From contig NZ_JQNI01000002.1 of the NCBI RefSeq assembly GCF_000745175.1, positions 1,618,501 to 1,682,500 of the forward strand: a DNA stretch of 64,000 nt, given 5' to 3'. This DNA comes from Deinococcus sp. YIM 77859 (GTDB lineage: Bacteria > Deinococcota > Deinococci > Deinococcales > Deinococcaceae). Shown here piece by piece: positions 1 to 23,650 of this stretch (positions are counted from its first letter, which is position 1; the number at the start of each line of letters is the position of its first letter). The position numbers were made by a program, and so were the translations under genes. The notes below the pieces were generated by a model. The model made no database searches, was not told where the DNA came from, and saw only the letters and a list, made by a program, of their open reading frames with translations.

Positions 1-120
1 CCCGCGCAGAACCACCGGCAGCGTCGTGATCAAGAGGACCAGGCGGTAGACCCAGGGATTCACGCGGGGCACGCTGGCTTCGGCTGAAGCGGAGGCGAGG
101 GGAGGACGGGCATCACTCAT
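1..120 (-). CDS. N-terminal 40 residues of a membrane-associated protein, possibly a PlsC-type acyltransferase (cut by window edge)
   Basis: The minus strand opens with ATG at 118-120 and runs off the left window edge after 40 codons. The visible part is an Ala/Pro-rich lead followed by NPWVYRLV and a hydrophobic stretch ending in LPVVLRG. Lysophospholipid acyltransferases (PlsC family) often begin with such a short membrane-anchoring helix, but no catalytic HX4D motif is in view, so the family is only a guess. It lies 20 bp downstream of xseB on the same strand and may share its transcript. Confidence 0.45.
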   Translation of the reverse strand, partial: MSDARPPLASASAEASVPRVNPWVYRLVLLITTLPVVLRG

Positions 121-140
121 GCGGCGAGGATACGCCGCGC

Positions 141-368
141 CTAGTCCTCCTGCGCGGGGCCGTCCTCCTCCCCGCCAGCCCAGTCGCCCGCCAGCACCGC
201 CTGCACCGCCGCGATGCGCGCGCGGCAAGCGGCATAGGCGGCGCGGGCTTCTTCGAGCAGCGGCAGCACCCGGTCAAGGTCAGCTTCGCCAGCTTCCAAT
301 TCGGCGGCGATGCGCGAAAGCCGCGCGTAGGCCTCACGGTAGGTGAGCGGTGTCTCGGGATCCGGCAC
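141..368 (-). CDS. xseB: Exodeoxyribonuclease VII small subunit
   Basis: Small subunit of exonuclease VII, which with XseA degrades single-stranded DNA to oligonucleotides in both directions. The 75-residue product has the family's size, an N-terminal LTYREAYARL segment typical of XseB (usual form: sfEeal..Le.Iv..LE.G.l.Ld..l.lye.G) and the long acidic two-helix layout. A GTG start at 366-368 is preferred because a -10-like TATGCT (375-380, minus strand) sits 6 bases upstream, the leaderless pattern seen throughout this window. XseA is not in the window, so the two subunits are encoded separately. The C-terminus is unusually acidic. Confidence 0.85.
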   Translation of the reverse strand: MPDPETPLTYREAYARLSRIAAELEAGEADLDRVLPLLEEARAAYAACRARIAAVQAVLAGDWAGGEEDGPAQED

Positions 369-397
369 TCGCCGAGCATAGCGCCGTACCCTGAGAC

Positions 398-1057
398 GTG
401 ACTGCTTCTCCTGCCTTTGAACACTTTGATTTCGCGGCGCTGGACCCTGCGGACCGCTACAAGCTGCTCACGGGTACCGTGGTCCCGCGCCCCATCGCCT
501 GGGTGACCACGCTGAACGCGGATGGAGGCGTCAACCTCGCGCCCTTTTCCTTCTTCGGGCTGCTGGGGTCTGACCCGGCGGTGGTGGCCTTCGCACCCGG
601 CGACCGTCCGGACGGCACACCCAAGGACACGGCCCTTAATCTCCGCTCGGGCGGTGAATTCACGGTCAATCTCGTCAGCGCCGACCTCGCCCCCGTGATG
701 AACGCCACGGCGACTGACTTTCCCCGCGGAATGGATGAGGCCGCGACCCTGGGGATCACGCTGGTTCCCGGCACTCTGGTTCGTGTGCCGCGCGTGGCGG
801 CCAGCCCCGCCGCCCTCGAATGCCGCGAGGTCCAGACGGTTCTGATCGGCCGCACCCGCGTCATCCTGGGCGAGGTGTTGGGCCTCCACCTGCGCGCGGA
901 CGCCCTGCTCGACGCCCAGCGCTTTCAGGTGAACACCGCCGCCCTCGACCTGGTGGGCCGCATGGGCGGCCGCGGCACCTATACCCACACCCGGGACACC
1001 TTTATCCTTGACCGCATCAGCTACACGCAGTGGCAAGAGCGGCTCGCCAAGGACTGA
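398..1057 (+). CDS. Flavin reductase family protein (FMN-binding split barrel)
   Basis: A 219-residue member of the flavin reductase-like/DIM6-NTAB family. These cytoplasmic proteins bind FMN in a split beta-barrel and reduce flavin with NAD(P)H, or act as oxidoreductases of unknown substrate. The segment PRPIAWVTT (about residues 31-39) followed by NLAPFSFFG (about 49-57) is the hallmark that wraps the flavin phosphate in this family. The GTG start at 398 is chosen because TACCCT (387-392) lies 5 bases upstream. It is divergent from xseB across 29 bp. No partner monooxygenase is adjacent, so the physiological substrate is unknown. Confidence 0.85.
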   Translation: MTASPAFEHFDFAALDPADRYKLLTGTVVPRPIAWVTTLNADGGVNLAPFSFFGLLGSDPAVVAFAPGDRPDGTPKDTALNLRSGGEFTVNLVSADLAPVMNATATDFPRGMDEAATLGITLVPGTLVRVPRVAASPAALECREVQTVLIGRTRVILGEVLGLHLRADALLDAQRFQVNTAALDLVGRMGGRGTYTHTRDTFILDRISYTQWQERLAKD

Positions 1058-1065
1058 GGGCCGAG

Positions 1066-1422
1066 TTAGCGCCGCAGTTTGCGCGCTGCCTCGTCAGGGG
1101 TGATCTCGCCGCGTTCCAGGCTGGCCAGCACCTCAGCCTGCGGATCCGCGGGCTCCGGCTCGTACCCGATGGCGCGCAGCAGGGTATCGAAGCGGGCCCG
1201 CACGGTGGGATAACTCACGCCCAGCACCCGCTCCACCTCCTTGAGGTTGCCGCGCACCCGGATGTAGAGGCGCAGGAAGTCGAGATTCTCGGGCGTGAGC
1301 GTGGCAAACTCGTTGAGCTCGAAGACGCCGCGCACGGTGACGCCGCTTGTCGGGAAACGCAGCTCGGTGACAAGGGGAGCTTCGGTCTCGTCGGGGAAGG
1401 GCAGGGGGAGGGGTCTGGGCAT
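1066..1422 (-). CDS. DUF2089 family protein (putative DNA-binding regulator)
   Basis: This 118-residue protein matches the DUF2089 family, whose members carry a central helix-turn-helix-like segment (here about residues 35-85: LTPENLDFLRLYIRVRGN, then KEVERVLGVSYPTVRARF). It ends with a short motif, LERGEITPDEAARKL, which recurs in the two genes upstream. The N-terminal zinc ribbon present in many family members is missing. It is the last gene of a three-gene cluster reading leftwards but has its own leaderless-type -10 (TACAGT, 1429-1434) 6 bases before ATG 1422. I infer a transcriptional regulator for its neighbours; target unknown. Confidence 0.75.
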   Translation of the reverse strand: MPRPLPLPFPDETEAPLVTELRFPTSGVTVRGVFELNEFATLTPENLDFLRLYIRVRGNLKEVERVLGVSYPTVRARFDTLLRAIGYEPEPADPQAEVLASLERGEITPDEAARKLRR

Positions 1423-1458
1423 AGGGTCACTGTACGCGCAGGGGGGCTGCCCCCCGCC

Positions 1459-2093
1459 TCACTTCAGGCTGATCCGTACGCTGTTTCCCTCGCTGTCCTC
1501 GGCCTCGATCAGGTCGCCGGGGGGCGGCCCCGCCTCGACCAGGAGTTGCAGCGCCTCAACGCTGAGTCCGGCGCGCTCCAGCGCCTCCCGGCCGTGCGGC
1601 GGAATCAGCTTGTCCAGGTGCGGGGCGAGGCTCACCGGAAGGTGAGCGGTGTACTCGTCGCCGCTGCTGGACTCGACCTGCACCCGCAGGATCCGGGCAG
1701 GCGCGGCCGTCTCGCCGAAATGCCACTCGCGGCGTGGATGGGCACGGGGAGCCCCGTGTACGGCCTCCACCACATCATGAACGCGGCCCAACGCGCTGTC
1801 TACTCCGGCCATGATGCCCTCCACGTCGAAAGGACCGGGACCTGTCCACTGGGGTCTGGGAGCACGCGGCGCAAAGGGCGGCTGGGGCACCTCCCGCACG
1901 CCCCGCAGCAGCAGCAGGTGTTCGGCGACCTGGGCGCTGCCGAGGTCCTCACGGGCAAGCAGGGACGCGATGAGTTCGCGGTCACTCTCCGTGAGGGTCA
2001 GACGGGGATTCAGGGCCGCGAGCAGCGGCGCGGCGTCTTCTAGGGTGAGCTTGCCCGCGCGCACCAGGTCAAGGAGGCGTTTCACTTTCTCTC

Positions 2094-2097
<4 letters not shown>
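1459..2097 (-). CDS. Conserved hypothetical protein of DUF4097/DUF2089 cluster
   Basis: 212 residues with no family I can name. The first 20 residues (MREKVKRLLDLVRAGKLTLEDAAPLL) form the short two-helix motif found at the N-terminus of YvlB/LiaX-type envelope-stress proteins and shared with both flanking genes. The rest is mixed alpha/beta with an arginine/proline-rich centre and a C-terminal strand-rich part. The ATG at 2095-2097 is supported by an ATGA overlap with the stop codon of the upstream gene (2094-2096), indicating translational coupling. No signal peptide or membrane helix is seen, so it is probably cytoplasmic. Confidence 0.6.
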
Positions 2098-2951
<854 letters not shown>

Positions 2952-2970
2952 GCGCTCCTCCTTGACCAAG

Positions 2971-2999
2971 ATAGAAACACGTCCCAGATAGAATGTCAA
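2971..2999 (-). promoter_or_regulatory. Promoter of the DUF4097-like operon
   Basis: On the minus strand a perfect -35 TTGACA (2994-2999) is followed after 17 bases by TTCTAT (2971-2976) as a weak -10. The octamer TTCTATCT occurs twice, 10 bases apart, once inside the spacer and once over the -10, so it could be a direct-repeat operator. The start codon lies 20 bases downstream behind a good ribosome site. Confidence 0.45.
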
Positions 3000-3144
3000 G
3001 TCTAACTTTCAAAACTGTTAAGGTGGCTCTGCGAGGGGCTCTTTTGCCCTTCTTTCCTCGGCGGCTGGTCTCCGTTGTACAGAGGAAATGGAAAGCCGGA
3101 TGTTCTAGCCGTAGTCGCCAGGTCCGCCGCGTATCCTCAGACAC

Positions 3145-4542
<1,398 letters not shown>

Positions 4543-4643
4543 GCCGAACTCCGCCTTGAGGTTCTTCATCCCACACCCCGGCCGGAGCAGAATCGGATTC
4601 ACCTTGCATTCATGTGCCGCCCGGCCTGTTTACACTCAGGGCC

Positions 4644-4904
<261 letters not shown>

Positions 4905-4961
4905 CGATCTGCAGCCGCCGGGCCGCGGTTCAGCGCTCCCCGCTCTGCTCTAATGCGGGCC

Positions 4962-6019
4962 ATGCAGCACTTCTCCCCCAAGGACCCGACGCCCCGCGAC
5001 CGGGGCTTTGCCATGCCCGCCGAGTGGGCGCAGCACGCAGCCACCTGGATGAGCTGGCCCGCTGACGACGAGCTGTGGTTCGGCCACCTGGCGGGCGTGC
5101 GGAATGAGTTCGCCGAACTGGTGCGGACCATCGCCCGCTTTGAGCCCGTACACCTGCTTGTGCGCGACGAAGAAAGCGAGCGGGACGCGCGCACACGTCT
5201 GACCGGCGCGAAGGTCACCGTTCACCGTGTTCCCCTGGATGACTCCTGGATCCGCGACAACGGCCCGATCTTCGTGCAGGACGAACAGGGCCGGGTTTCC
5301 CTGGTGAACTGGCGCTTTAATGCCTGGGGCGGCAAGTTCCACTGGCAAAAGGACGACCACATCCCCGAGTACGTGGCCGAAGTGCTCAACCTGTCCCACT
5401 GGGACCGCCCGGAGGTGCTTGAGGGCGGCGGCATCGAGGTGAACGGTGCGGGCGTGGGGCTGACCACCCGGTCTTGCCTCCTCACGGCGACGCGCAATCC
5501 CGGGATGACCGAGGCGGACTACGCTGCCCTCCTGCGCGAGACGCTGGGCGTAGACAAGCTGCTGTGGCTGGACGGCGGCCTAGAAAACGACCACACCGAC
5601 GGGCACATCGACACCATCACCCGCTTTGTGGACGAGCGGACCATCGTGACCAGCGTGGCCGAAGACCCGCAGGACGCCAACTTCCCGGTGATGCAACAGA
5701 ACCTGACGGAACTGCGCGGGATGACCGACCTGGGGGGTCAGCCCTTCCGCATCGTCGAGTTGCCGCTTCCCGCCCACCGCCTGGAGGGGGCAGAAGGCCG
5801 TCTCCCGCCCACCTACGCGAACTTCTACATCGGAAACGGCTTCGTGGTCGTGCCCCTGTACGGCGACCCGAACGACACGCGGGCGCTTGACGTGCTGCGG
5901 CCCCTCTTCCCGGGACGCGAGGTGATCGGTCTCCCCAGCCGCGCCATCATCGAGGGGGGCGGTTCCTTTCACTGCATGACGCAGCAGCAGCCGGCGGGGC
6001 CGGTCTGGACAGGAGAGGA

Positions 6020-6023
<4 letters not shown>
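4962..6023 (+). CDS. aguA: Agmatine deiminase
   Basis: Hydrolyses agmatine to N-carbamoylputrescine and ammonia, first step of the arginine-decarboxylase route to putrescine. The 353-residue protein has the peptidyl-arginine-deiminase fold signatures: WMSWPADDELW near the N-terminus, DDSWIRDNGP (substrate-binding Asp), LENDHTDGHID (catalytic Asp/His) and the catalytic cysteine in GGGSFHCMTQQ (C338). ATG 4962 is preferred to an ATG 9 bases upstream because TCTAAT (4949-4954) is the -10 box 7 bases before it. It overlaps the next gene by 4 bases and forms an operon with it and aguB. Confidence 0.93.
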
Positions 6024-8076
<2,053 letters not shown>

Positions 8077-8100
8077 GAGACCCAAGAGCAGGCGGGGACT

Positions 8101-8125
8101 TCCCCTCGACGACAGGGGAGCTTTT
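8101..8125 (+). terminator. Possible rho-independent terminator of the agu operon
   Basis: Six-base stem TCCCCT (8101-8106) and AGGGGA (8114-8119) with a 7-base loop, followed by GC and TTTT. Stem and T tract are both short, so termination may be weak. It overlaps the 3' end of the convergent truA gene. Confidence 0.4.
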
Positions 8126-8969
8126 AGGGTATGTCGCTGGCGAGACCGGTTGAGGAACGCTTCATCGTCCTCGCTGGAGCGTCGTACCTCGCCCCCGTGA
8201 AATACAACCCGTGCGCGGGCACGTTCGCCCCCGCCCCCGACCGCTCACGCCCGGCAAGGATGGCGCTGACCGCCTCGGCATCCAGCTTGCCCCGGCCAAC
8301 GAGAAGCAGGGTGCCCACCAGACCCCGGACCATGTGCCGCAGGAAGCTCTCGCCCGCGACATGAACTTCCCAGACCCGCCCGCCGGGAAGCGCGGGGCCA
8401 GGCTGGATGCCCAGGGCGCGCAGTTCCCGCACCGTTTGCCGGTCCTCGCGGGTGGCGAAGGCGGCGAAGTCGTGGGTGCCCAGCAGCGTGGCGGCGGCGG
8501 CGTTCATCGCGGGCACGTCGAGCGGTCCGGGGACGTGCAGCGCGCGTCCTGCCCACAGGGGGTGGCGCTGCGGCGCATTCAGCAGCCGGTAGGTATAGCG
8601 CCGCTCGGTACAGGAGAAGCGGGCGTGGAAGCCGGGGGGCGCAGGCGCCACCTCCAGCACGGCCACGCTGGGCGGCAGGTGTGCGTTGAGCGCGCGGGCG
8701 AGTTGTGCCGGAGGGACGCGAAAGTCCTGCGGCACGTCCACGTGCGCGGGCATCGCCTCGGCGTGGACCCCCGCATCCGTGCGCCCAGCGGCGACGGGAC
8801 GGGCCACCTGCTGGCCGCCCAGCTGCACGAGGGCTGCATGCAAGGCGTCCTGGACGCTCGGCGCGCGTCGCTGGGACTGCCAACCAGCAAAGCTCGCACC
8901 GTCCCAGGCAAGCAGCAGGCGCAGGCGCTGAAAGCCGTCGGGCGGGGCGAAGGTGGACCCATGATCCAT
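8124..8969 (-). CDS. truA: tRNA pseudouridine(38-40) synthase
   Basis: Converts uridines 38, 39 and 40 in the tRNA anticodon arm to pseudouridine. The 281-residue product has the TruA layout: [12 protein letters not shown] near the N-terminus, the catalytic aspartate D65 in [11 protein letters not shown], the RRYTYRL block and the [12 protein letters not shown] block, then the FLRHMVR motif. ATG at 8967-8969 is supported by TAGGCT (8976-8981, minus) 6 bases upstream. It is convergent with the agu operon. Confidence 0.93.
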   Translation of the reverse strand: MDHGSTFAPPDGFQRLRLLLAWDGASFAGWQSQRRAPSVQDALHAALVQLGGQQVARPVAAGRTDAGVHAEAMPAHVDVPQDFRVPPAQLARALNAHLPPSVAVLEVAPAPPGFHARFSCTERRYTYRLLNAPQRHPLWAGRALHVPGPLDVPAMNAAAATLLGTHDFAAFATREDRQTVRELRALGIQPGPALPGGRVWEVHVAGESFLRHMVRGLVGTLLLVGRGKLDAEAVSAILAGRERSGAGANVPAHGLYFTGARYDAPARTMKRSSTGLASDIP

Positions 8970-9037
8970 ACCGGCAGCCTAGCGTCAAGCCGAATTCCTC
9001 ACATCTCCATCACGGGACACCCATTAAGCTAAGGCTT

Positions 9038-9930
<893 letters not shown>

Positions 9931-9934
<4 letters not shown>

Positions 9935-10167
9935 GCGTTCAGCAGGTGCACTACGCCGAAGCCAAGGGCGAGGAAGGGGCCCGGAACCTGCGCGCTTTCC
10001 TGCAGGCCCTGCCGGACCTGCCCGGCTTTTTGGGCGCAGAACTGCTCTCCAGCCCGGCCCAGCCGGAACTCACCCTCGTGGCCAGCCGTTGGGCGGGCGA
10101 GGTGCCACCCCTGCCCCTGCCAACGGACGTGCGGGCCTGGGTGTTTGTGGTGCTGGAGACGCGTTGA
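9931..10167 (+). CDS. Small ABM-like (antibiotic biosynthesis monooxygenase fold) protein
   Basis: 78 residues starting at GTG overlapping the stop of the peptidase gene. The pattern of an N-terminal strand (VQQVHYAEA), a helix, then PGFLGAELLSSPAQPELTLVASRW resembles the dimeric ferredoxin-like ABM/YgiN fold, in which the PGFxGxxLL segment is typical. The function could be heme or quinone-type oxygenation or simply a stress protein; the similarity is recognised by eye only. Confidence 0.6.
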
Positions 10168-10173
10168 AGCGCT

Positions 10174-10959
<786 letters not shown>

Positions 10960-11133
10960 GTGCGCAGGGTAGCGCGGGCAGGAACGTGCTGCCCTTTTGC
11001 GTTCTGTCGCCAGACGGAGCGCCGTAGACATTTCTGTATCGAGCTTGCTCGGCGGTTCGGTACACTGGGGCTATCCCATGACGCGAATGCCCTTTTCCGC
11101 TCAGACGCGTCCTCCGCGGCAGACGGAGCGACG

Positions 11134-11568
<435 letters not shown>

Positions 11569-11579
11569 GACGGCGGCCC

Positions 11580-12023
11580 TCAGGGGCGGCCGTCGGGATC
11601 GGGGTCTACCTCACCCGGTGCCAGGGGAGGCACGGGACGCGGCGCACCCTCTTCATCCACAGCGACAAACACAAAAAAGCCGGTGGTGGCCAGCTGCTGC
11701 TCACCGGACGCCATATGCTCGCGGTAAACGTCCACCTGGATGGTCATGGAAGAGCGGCCCACGCGCACCACGCGGGCATCCAGGGCCACGGCGTCTCCGA
11801 CGCGGATGGGAACGTGAAAATCCACGCCGTCCATGCGGGCCGTGACCACCGCGCCGCCCGCGTGGCGCACCGCCGCGACACTGGCGGCCTTGTCCATCAG
11901 CGACAGCACAAAGCCGCCGAACGCCGTGCCGAGGTAATTGGTGTCTTTCGGAAACACCAGTTCCAGCATGCGTGCGCGACTGCGGGGAGCGGGGGTGGTG
12001 GCAGGACGAGCAGGGTCAGACAT
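11580..12023 (-). CDS. Acyl-CoA thioesterase (hotdog fold)
   Basis: 147-residue hotdog thioesterase that probably hydrolyses acyl-CoA. Family marks are [33 protein letters not shown] (with the conserved N-x-x-G-x-x-FGG-x-x-M/L-x-x-x-D core) and a long central helix followed by [13 protein letters not shown]. The length and tail match YciA/acot-type cytoplasmic enzymes. ATG 12021-12023 is 8 bases downstream of TACACT (12032-12037, minus). It is convergent with the response regulator gene. Confidence 0.88.
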   Translation of the reverse strand: MSDPARPATTPAPRSRARMLELVFPKDTNYLGTAFGGFVLSLMDKAASVAAVRHAGGAVVTARMDGVDFHVPIRVGDAVALDARVVRVGRSSMTIQVDVYREHMASGEQQLATTGFFVFVAVDEEGAPRPVPPLAPGEVDPDPDGRP

Positions 12024-12093
12024 CGTGCCCGAGTGTAGCGGCCAGAACAGGTCAGCGGTGATGGGGCAGGAAGCCCAAATGGAAGCGGGGCAA

Positions 12094-12123
12094 TTGACAC
12101 TTCTTATCCCCCATGCCAGCATG
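12094..12123 (+). promoter_or_regulatory. Possible promoter of livJ
   Basis: TTGACA at 12094-12099 is a perfect -35; with a 17-base spacer the -10 would be CAGCAT (12117-12122), which matches the consensus at three positions. It would give a leader of about 80 bases before livJ. It falls outside any coding region, in the gap between the divergent thioesterase and livJ genes. Confidence 0.35.
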
Positions 12124-12212
12124 ACGGTCACACCCAACCTGTACTGCGTTCAGGGCCGACAGGCCCGCCCGTCTCGCTCGCAGCGTTCTGCGTTTTCACC
12201 GGGAGGTTTTCC

Positions 12213-13352
<1,140 letters not shown>

Positions 13353-13358
13353 CGAGCT

Positions 13359-13395
13359 GCCGCGCCCCTAGCCATCCCGGGGCGCGGCCTTTTTT
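13359..13395 (+). terminator. Strong intrinsic terminator between livJ and livH
   Basis: A perfect 10-bp stem, GCCGCGCCCC (13359-13368) with GGGGCGCGGC (13379-13388), has a 10-base loop and is followed by TTTTTT (13390-13395). It would stop most transcripts after livJ, allowing read-through to the permease genes at a lower level. Confidence 0.9.
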
Positions 13396-13419
13396 CATTC
13401 TTCAGGGAGACGCTGAGCC

Positions 13420-15252
<1,833 letters not shown>

Positions 15253-15260
<8 letters not shown>

Positions 15261-16065
15261 CGCGCTGCTGGAGGTGCAGCATCTGGGCATTCACTTCGGT
15301 GGCCTGCACGCGGTTCGGGACGTCACCACGACCATCCCGGCCGGGAAAATCACGGCGATCATCGGGCCGAACGGGGCGGGCAAGAGCACGTTCTTTCACC
15401 TGATCTCGGGGTTTTATCAGCCCACCTCGGGGCGCATCCGCTTCAGGGGCGAAGACATCACCCGGCTGAGGACGCATCAGGTGGTGGCGCGCGGCATTGC
15501 CCGAACCTTTCAGACGACCACGATCTACCGAGAACTCAGCGTGCTCGAGAATGCGATGATCGGCCACCGTGTACGCACGCGCGCGGGGCTGCTCGACGCC
15601 CTGCTGCGCACCGGCCGAGAACGCCACGACGAGGCAGAAAGCCGCGCCGGGGCCCTGCGGGCGCTGGAACGGGTGGGGCTGGCCGCGCAGGCGGGACGCC
15701 TGGCTGGGGCCCTGACACAGGAGGGCCAGAAGCGGGTTGGAATCGCGATGGCGCTGGCCAGTGATCCCACGCTGCTGCTGCTCGACGAGCCCGCTGCGGG
15801 CATGAACCCGGAGGAGACGGTCAATCTGATGGGCCTGATTCGCGAGCTGGTCGCGGGCGGCCTCACGGTGGCACTGGTCGAGCACAAAATGAGCCTGGTG
15901 ATGGGCCTGGCCGACGAGATCCTGGTGCTTCACCACGGCCAAAAGATCGCGCAGGGCACGCCGGCCGAGGTCAGCCGTGACCCCGCTGTGATCGAGGCGT
16001 ACCTGGGCGGGCACGCGCACGCCGGGCAGATGGGTCAGCCCGTGGGAGGAGGGGCCCATGCTTGA
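15253..16065 (+). CDS. livG: Branched-chain amino acid ABC transporter ATP-binding protein LivG
   Basis: 270-residue ATPase. Walker [10 protein letters not shown] (near residue 42), the LivG insert [30 protein letters not shown], and Walker [16 protein letters not shown] are clear. The ABC signature is degenerate ([15 protein letters not shown] instead of the usual LSxGxQ), which deserves notice. ATG 15253 lies inside the livM end; earlier in-frame starts would lie deep in livM. Powers import together with LivF. Confidence 0.9.
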
Positions 16066-16765
16066 GGTGCGCCACCTGAGCGTGAACTACGGCCCCTTTC
16101 GTGCGCTGCATGACGTTCACCTCACCGTTCAGCAGGGCGAGATTGTGGTGCTGCTGGGTGCCAACGGGGCGGGCAAAAGCACGCTCTTTCGCACCCTGAG
16201 CGGCTTGGGGCGGCCCTCGGGGGGAACGGCCACCTGGAACGGGGTGCCGCTGACGGGTGGCAAGCCGGAATTGAACGTGGCGCGCGGGGTATCGCTGTGC
16301 CCGGAAGGCCGCCTGCTTTTCCCCGAGCTGAGCGTGGAGAAGAACCTGCGGCTAGGCGCCTATGTGCACCGGCGCGACCCGGCGGGAACCGCGCGCGAAC
16401 TGGAGCGGGTGTACGCCCTCTTCCCGGCCCTGGTGGAGAAACGGCACGCGCCCGCTGGGAGCCTCTCGGGGGGGCAGCAGCAGATGGTGGCGATCGCCCG
16501 CGCGCTGATGGCCCGCCCGCAGCTCCTGCTGCTGGACGAGCCCTCTCTCGGCCTGGCACCGCTGGTCGTCGAGCAGGTGTTCGAGGCGGTACAGCGGGTG
16601 AACGGGGCGGGCGTGAGCGTCCTGCTGGCCGAGCAGAATGCCTTTGCGGCGCTGGGCATCGCGCACCGGGGCTACGTGCTGGAGGGCGGACGGGTCACGC
16701 TGCAAGGCTCACAACCCGACCTGCTGGGAAATGACCGGGTGAGGAGCGCGTACCTGGGTGTCTGA
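16058..16765 (+). CDS. livF: Branched-chain amino acid ABC transporter ATP-binding protein LivF
   Basis: 235-residue ATPase, partner of LivG. Walker A is [10 protein letters not shown], the signature [41 protein letters not shown] combines ABC signature and Walker B, and the C-terminal [16 protein letters not shown] H-loop position carries Gln-Asn as usual in LivF. It overlaps livG by 8 bases and closes the liv operon. Confidence 0.92.
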   Translation: MLEVRHLSVNYGPFRALHDVHLTVQQGEIVVLLGANGAGKSTLFRTLSGLGRPSGGTATWNGVPLTGGKPELNVARGVSLCPEGRLLFPELSVEKNLRLGAYVHRRDPAGTARELERVYALFPALVEKRHAPAGSLSGGQQQMVAIARALMARPQLLLLDEPSLGLAPLVVEQVFEAVQRVNGAGVSVLLAEQNAFAALGIAHRGYVLEGGRVTLQGSQPDLLGNDRVRSAYLGV

Positions 16766-16869
16766 AGCTCGGGCCAGGCGGGCGGCGTGCCAGGAGACGC
16801 TGACACGCCGCTCTCCTTGTGCTCACGCGAGGCAGGTACACTGCTGCTCGGACAGCTTCTAGGCTGCGC

Positions 16870-16915
<46 letters not shown>

Positions 16916-16925
16916 GAGGTGTCTG

Positions 16926-17246
16926 ATGGGATGGATTCTGCTCGTGATCGCGGGGCTCTTGGAGGTGGGCTGGGCCATCGGCCTGAAGTACACCGAGGGC
17001 TTTACCCGGCCGCTCCCCACGGTTCTGACACTCGCCAGCATGGCCGCCAGCATGGGGCTCTTGGGCTTGGCGGCCAAGACGCTGCCCATCGGTACCGCCT
17101 ACGGCGTGTGGGTTGGAATCGGCGCGGTGGGCGCAGCTCTCCTGGGCATCGTGCTGTTCAAGGAACCCGCTACCCCTGCTCGGCTGGTCTTTCTCGCCCT
17201 GATGATCGTGGCGATCCTTGGGCTCAAGGCGACAAGCGGGCACTGA
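16926..17246 (+). CDS. sugE: SugE/Gdx-type small multidrug resistance transporter, probable guanidinium exporter
   Basis: 106-residue four-helix SMR protein. The essential membrane glutamate is in [17 protein letters not shown] (E13), and [23 protein letters not shown] is the SMR dimer-helix signature. The GWAIGLKYT and [12 protein letters not shown] strings resemble the SugE/Gdx subgroup, which exchanges guanidinium for protons, more than EmrE. The guanidine-III riboswitch immediately upstream makes guanidinium export the natural assignment. It stands alone after the liv operon. Confidence 0.92.
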   Translation: MGWILLVIAGLLEVGWAIGLKYTEGFTRPLPTVLTLASMAASMGLLGLAAKTLPIGTAYGVWVGIGAVGAALLGIVLFKEPATPARLVFLALMIVAILGLKATSGH

Positions 17247-17271
17247 AGCGAGACGCCCTCGCCCCTACCGG

Positions 17272-18051
<780 letters not shown>

Positions 18052-18143
18052 CTGCGGGCATGCTAGCGCAACCCCGCCCCTAGACTCAAAGTCGCTCACC
18101 CCTGTGGGTCGTCTGGACCGGGCCTCGCGCGCCCGGTGGGGAC

Positions 18144-18206
18144 TTGTGTCCTCTTCTTAAATCATTTATGATCCTAAACGTTCAGAAGTAATCAAAATCT
18201 TTCAGA
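18144..18206 (+). promoter_or_regulatory. fru operon promoter and operator region
   Basis: TTGTGT (18144-18149), a 17-base spacer and TATGAT (18167-18172) form a good sigma-70-type promoter. ATCAT-TT-ATGAT (18161-18172) is an inverted repeat lying over the -10. TTCAGA occurs at 18181-18186 and 18201-18206, 20 bases (two helical turns) apart. The stretch is strikingly A+T-rich for this genome and is the likely binding area of the divergent DeoR-type repressor. Confidence 0.6.
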
Positions 18207-18245
18207 GACCGGCTGACGGCTCGCCGGGGGAGGCAGCAGACAGGC

Positions 18246-21721
<3,476 letters not shown>

Positions 21722-21785
21722 CCCGCCGCCCCCCTCAGGCAGCCCCCCGATCCCCGCTTCATTCCCCCTTCCAGGAGGTCCCGTC

Positions 21786-23606
<1,821 letters not shown>

Positions 23607-23619
23607 AAGAGGCTCTGCC

Positions 23620-23640
23620 GGCGGGGAACGCGTCCCCGCC
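23620..23640. terminator. Hairpin between convergent fruA and amine oxidase genes
   Basis: Perfect 8-bp stem GGCGGGGA (23620-23627) with TCCCCGCC (23633-23640) and a 5-base loop. There is no proper T tract on either strand (CTCTTTC on the minus side), so it may terminate both transcripts only partially. Confidence 0.5.
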
Positions 23641-23650
23641 CTCCTCTGCT

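Noticed and set aside
8705..9037. Longer N-terminus for the LysM-M23 peptidase
   Set aside because: It would overlap truA and lacks a signal peptide; the GTG at 9038 has a -10 box and a proper signal sequence.
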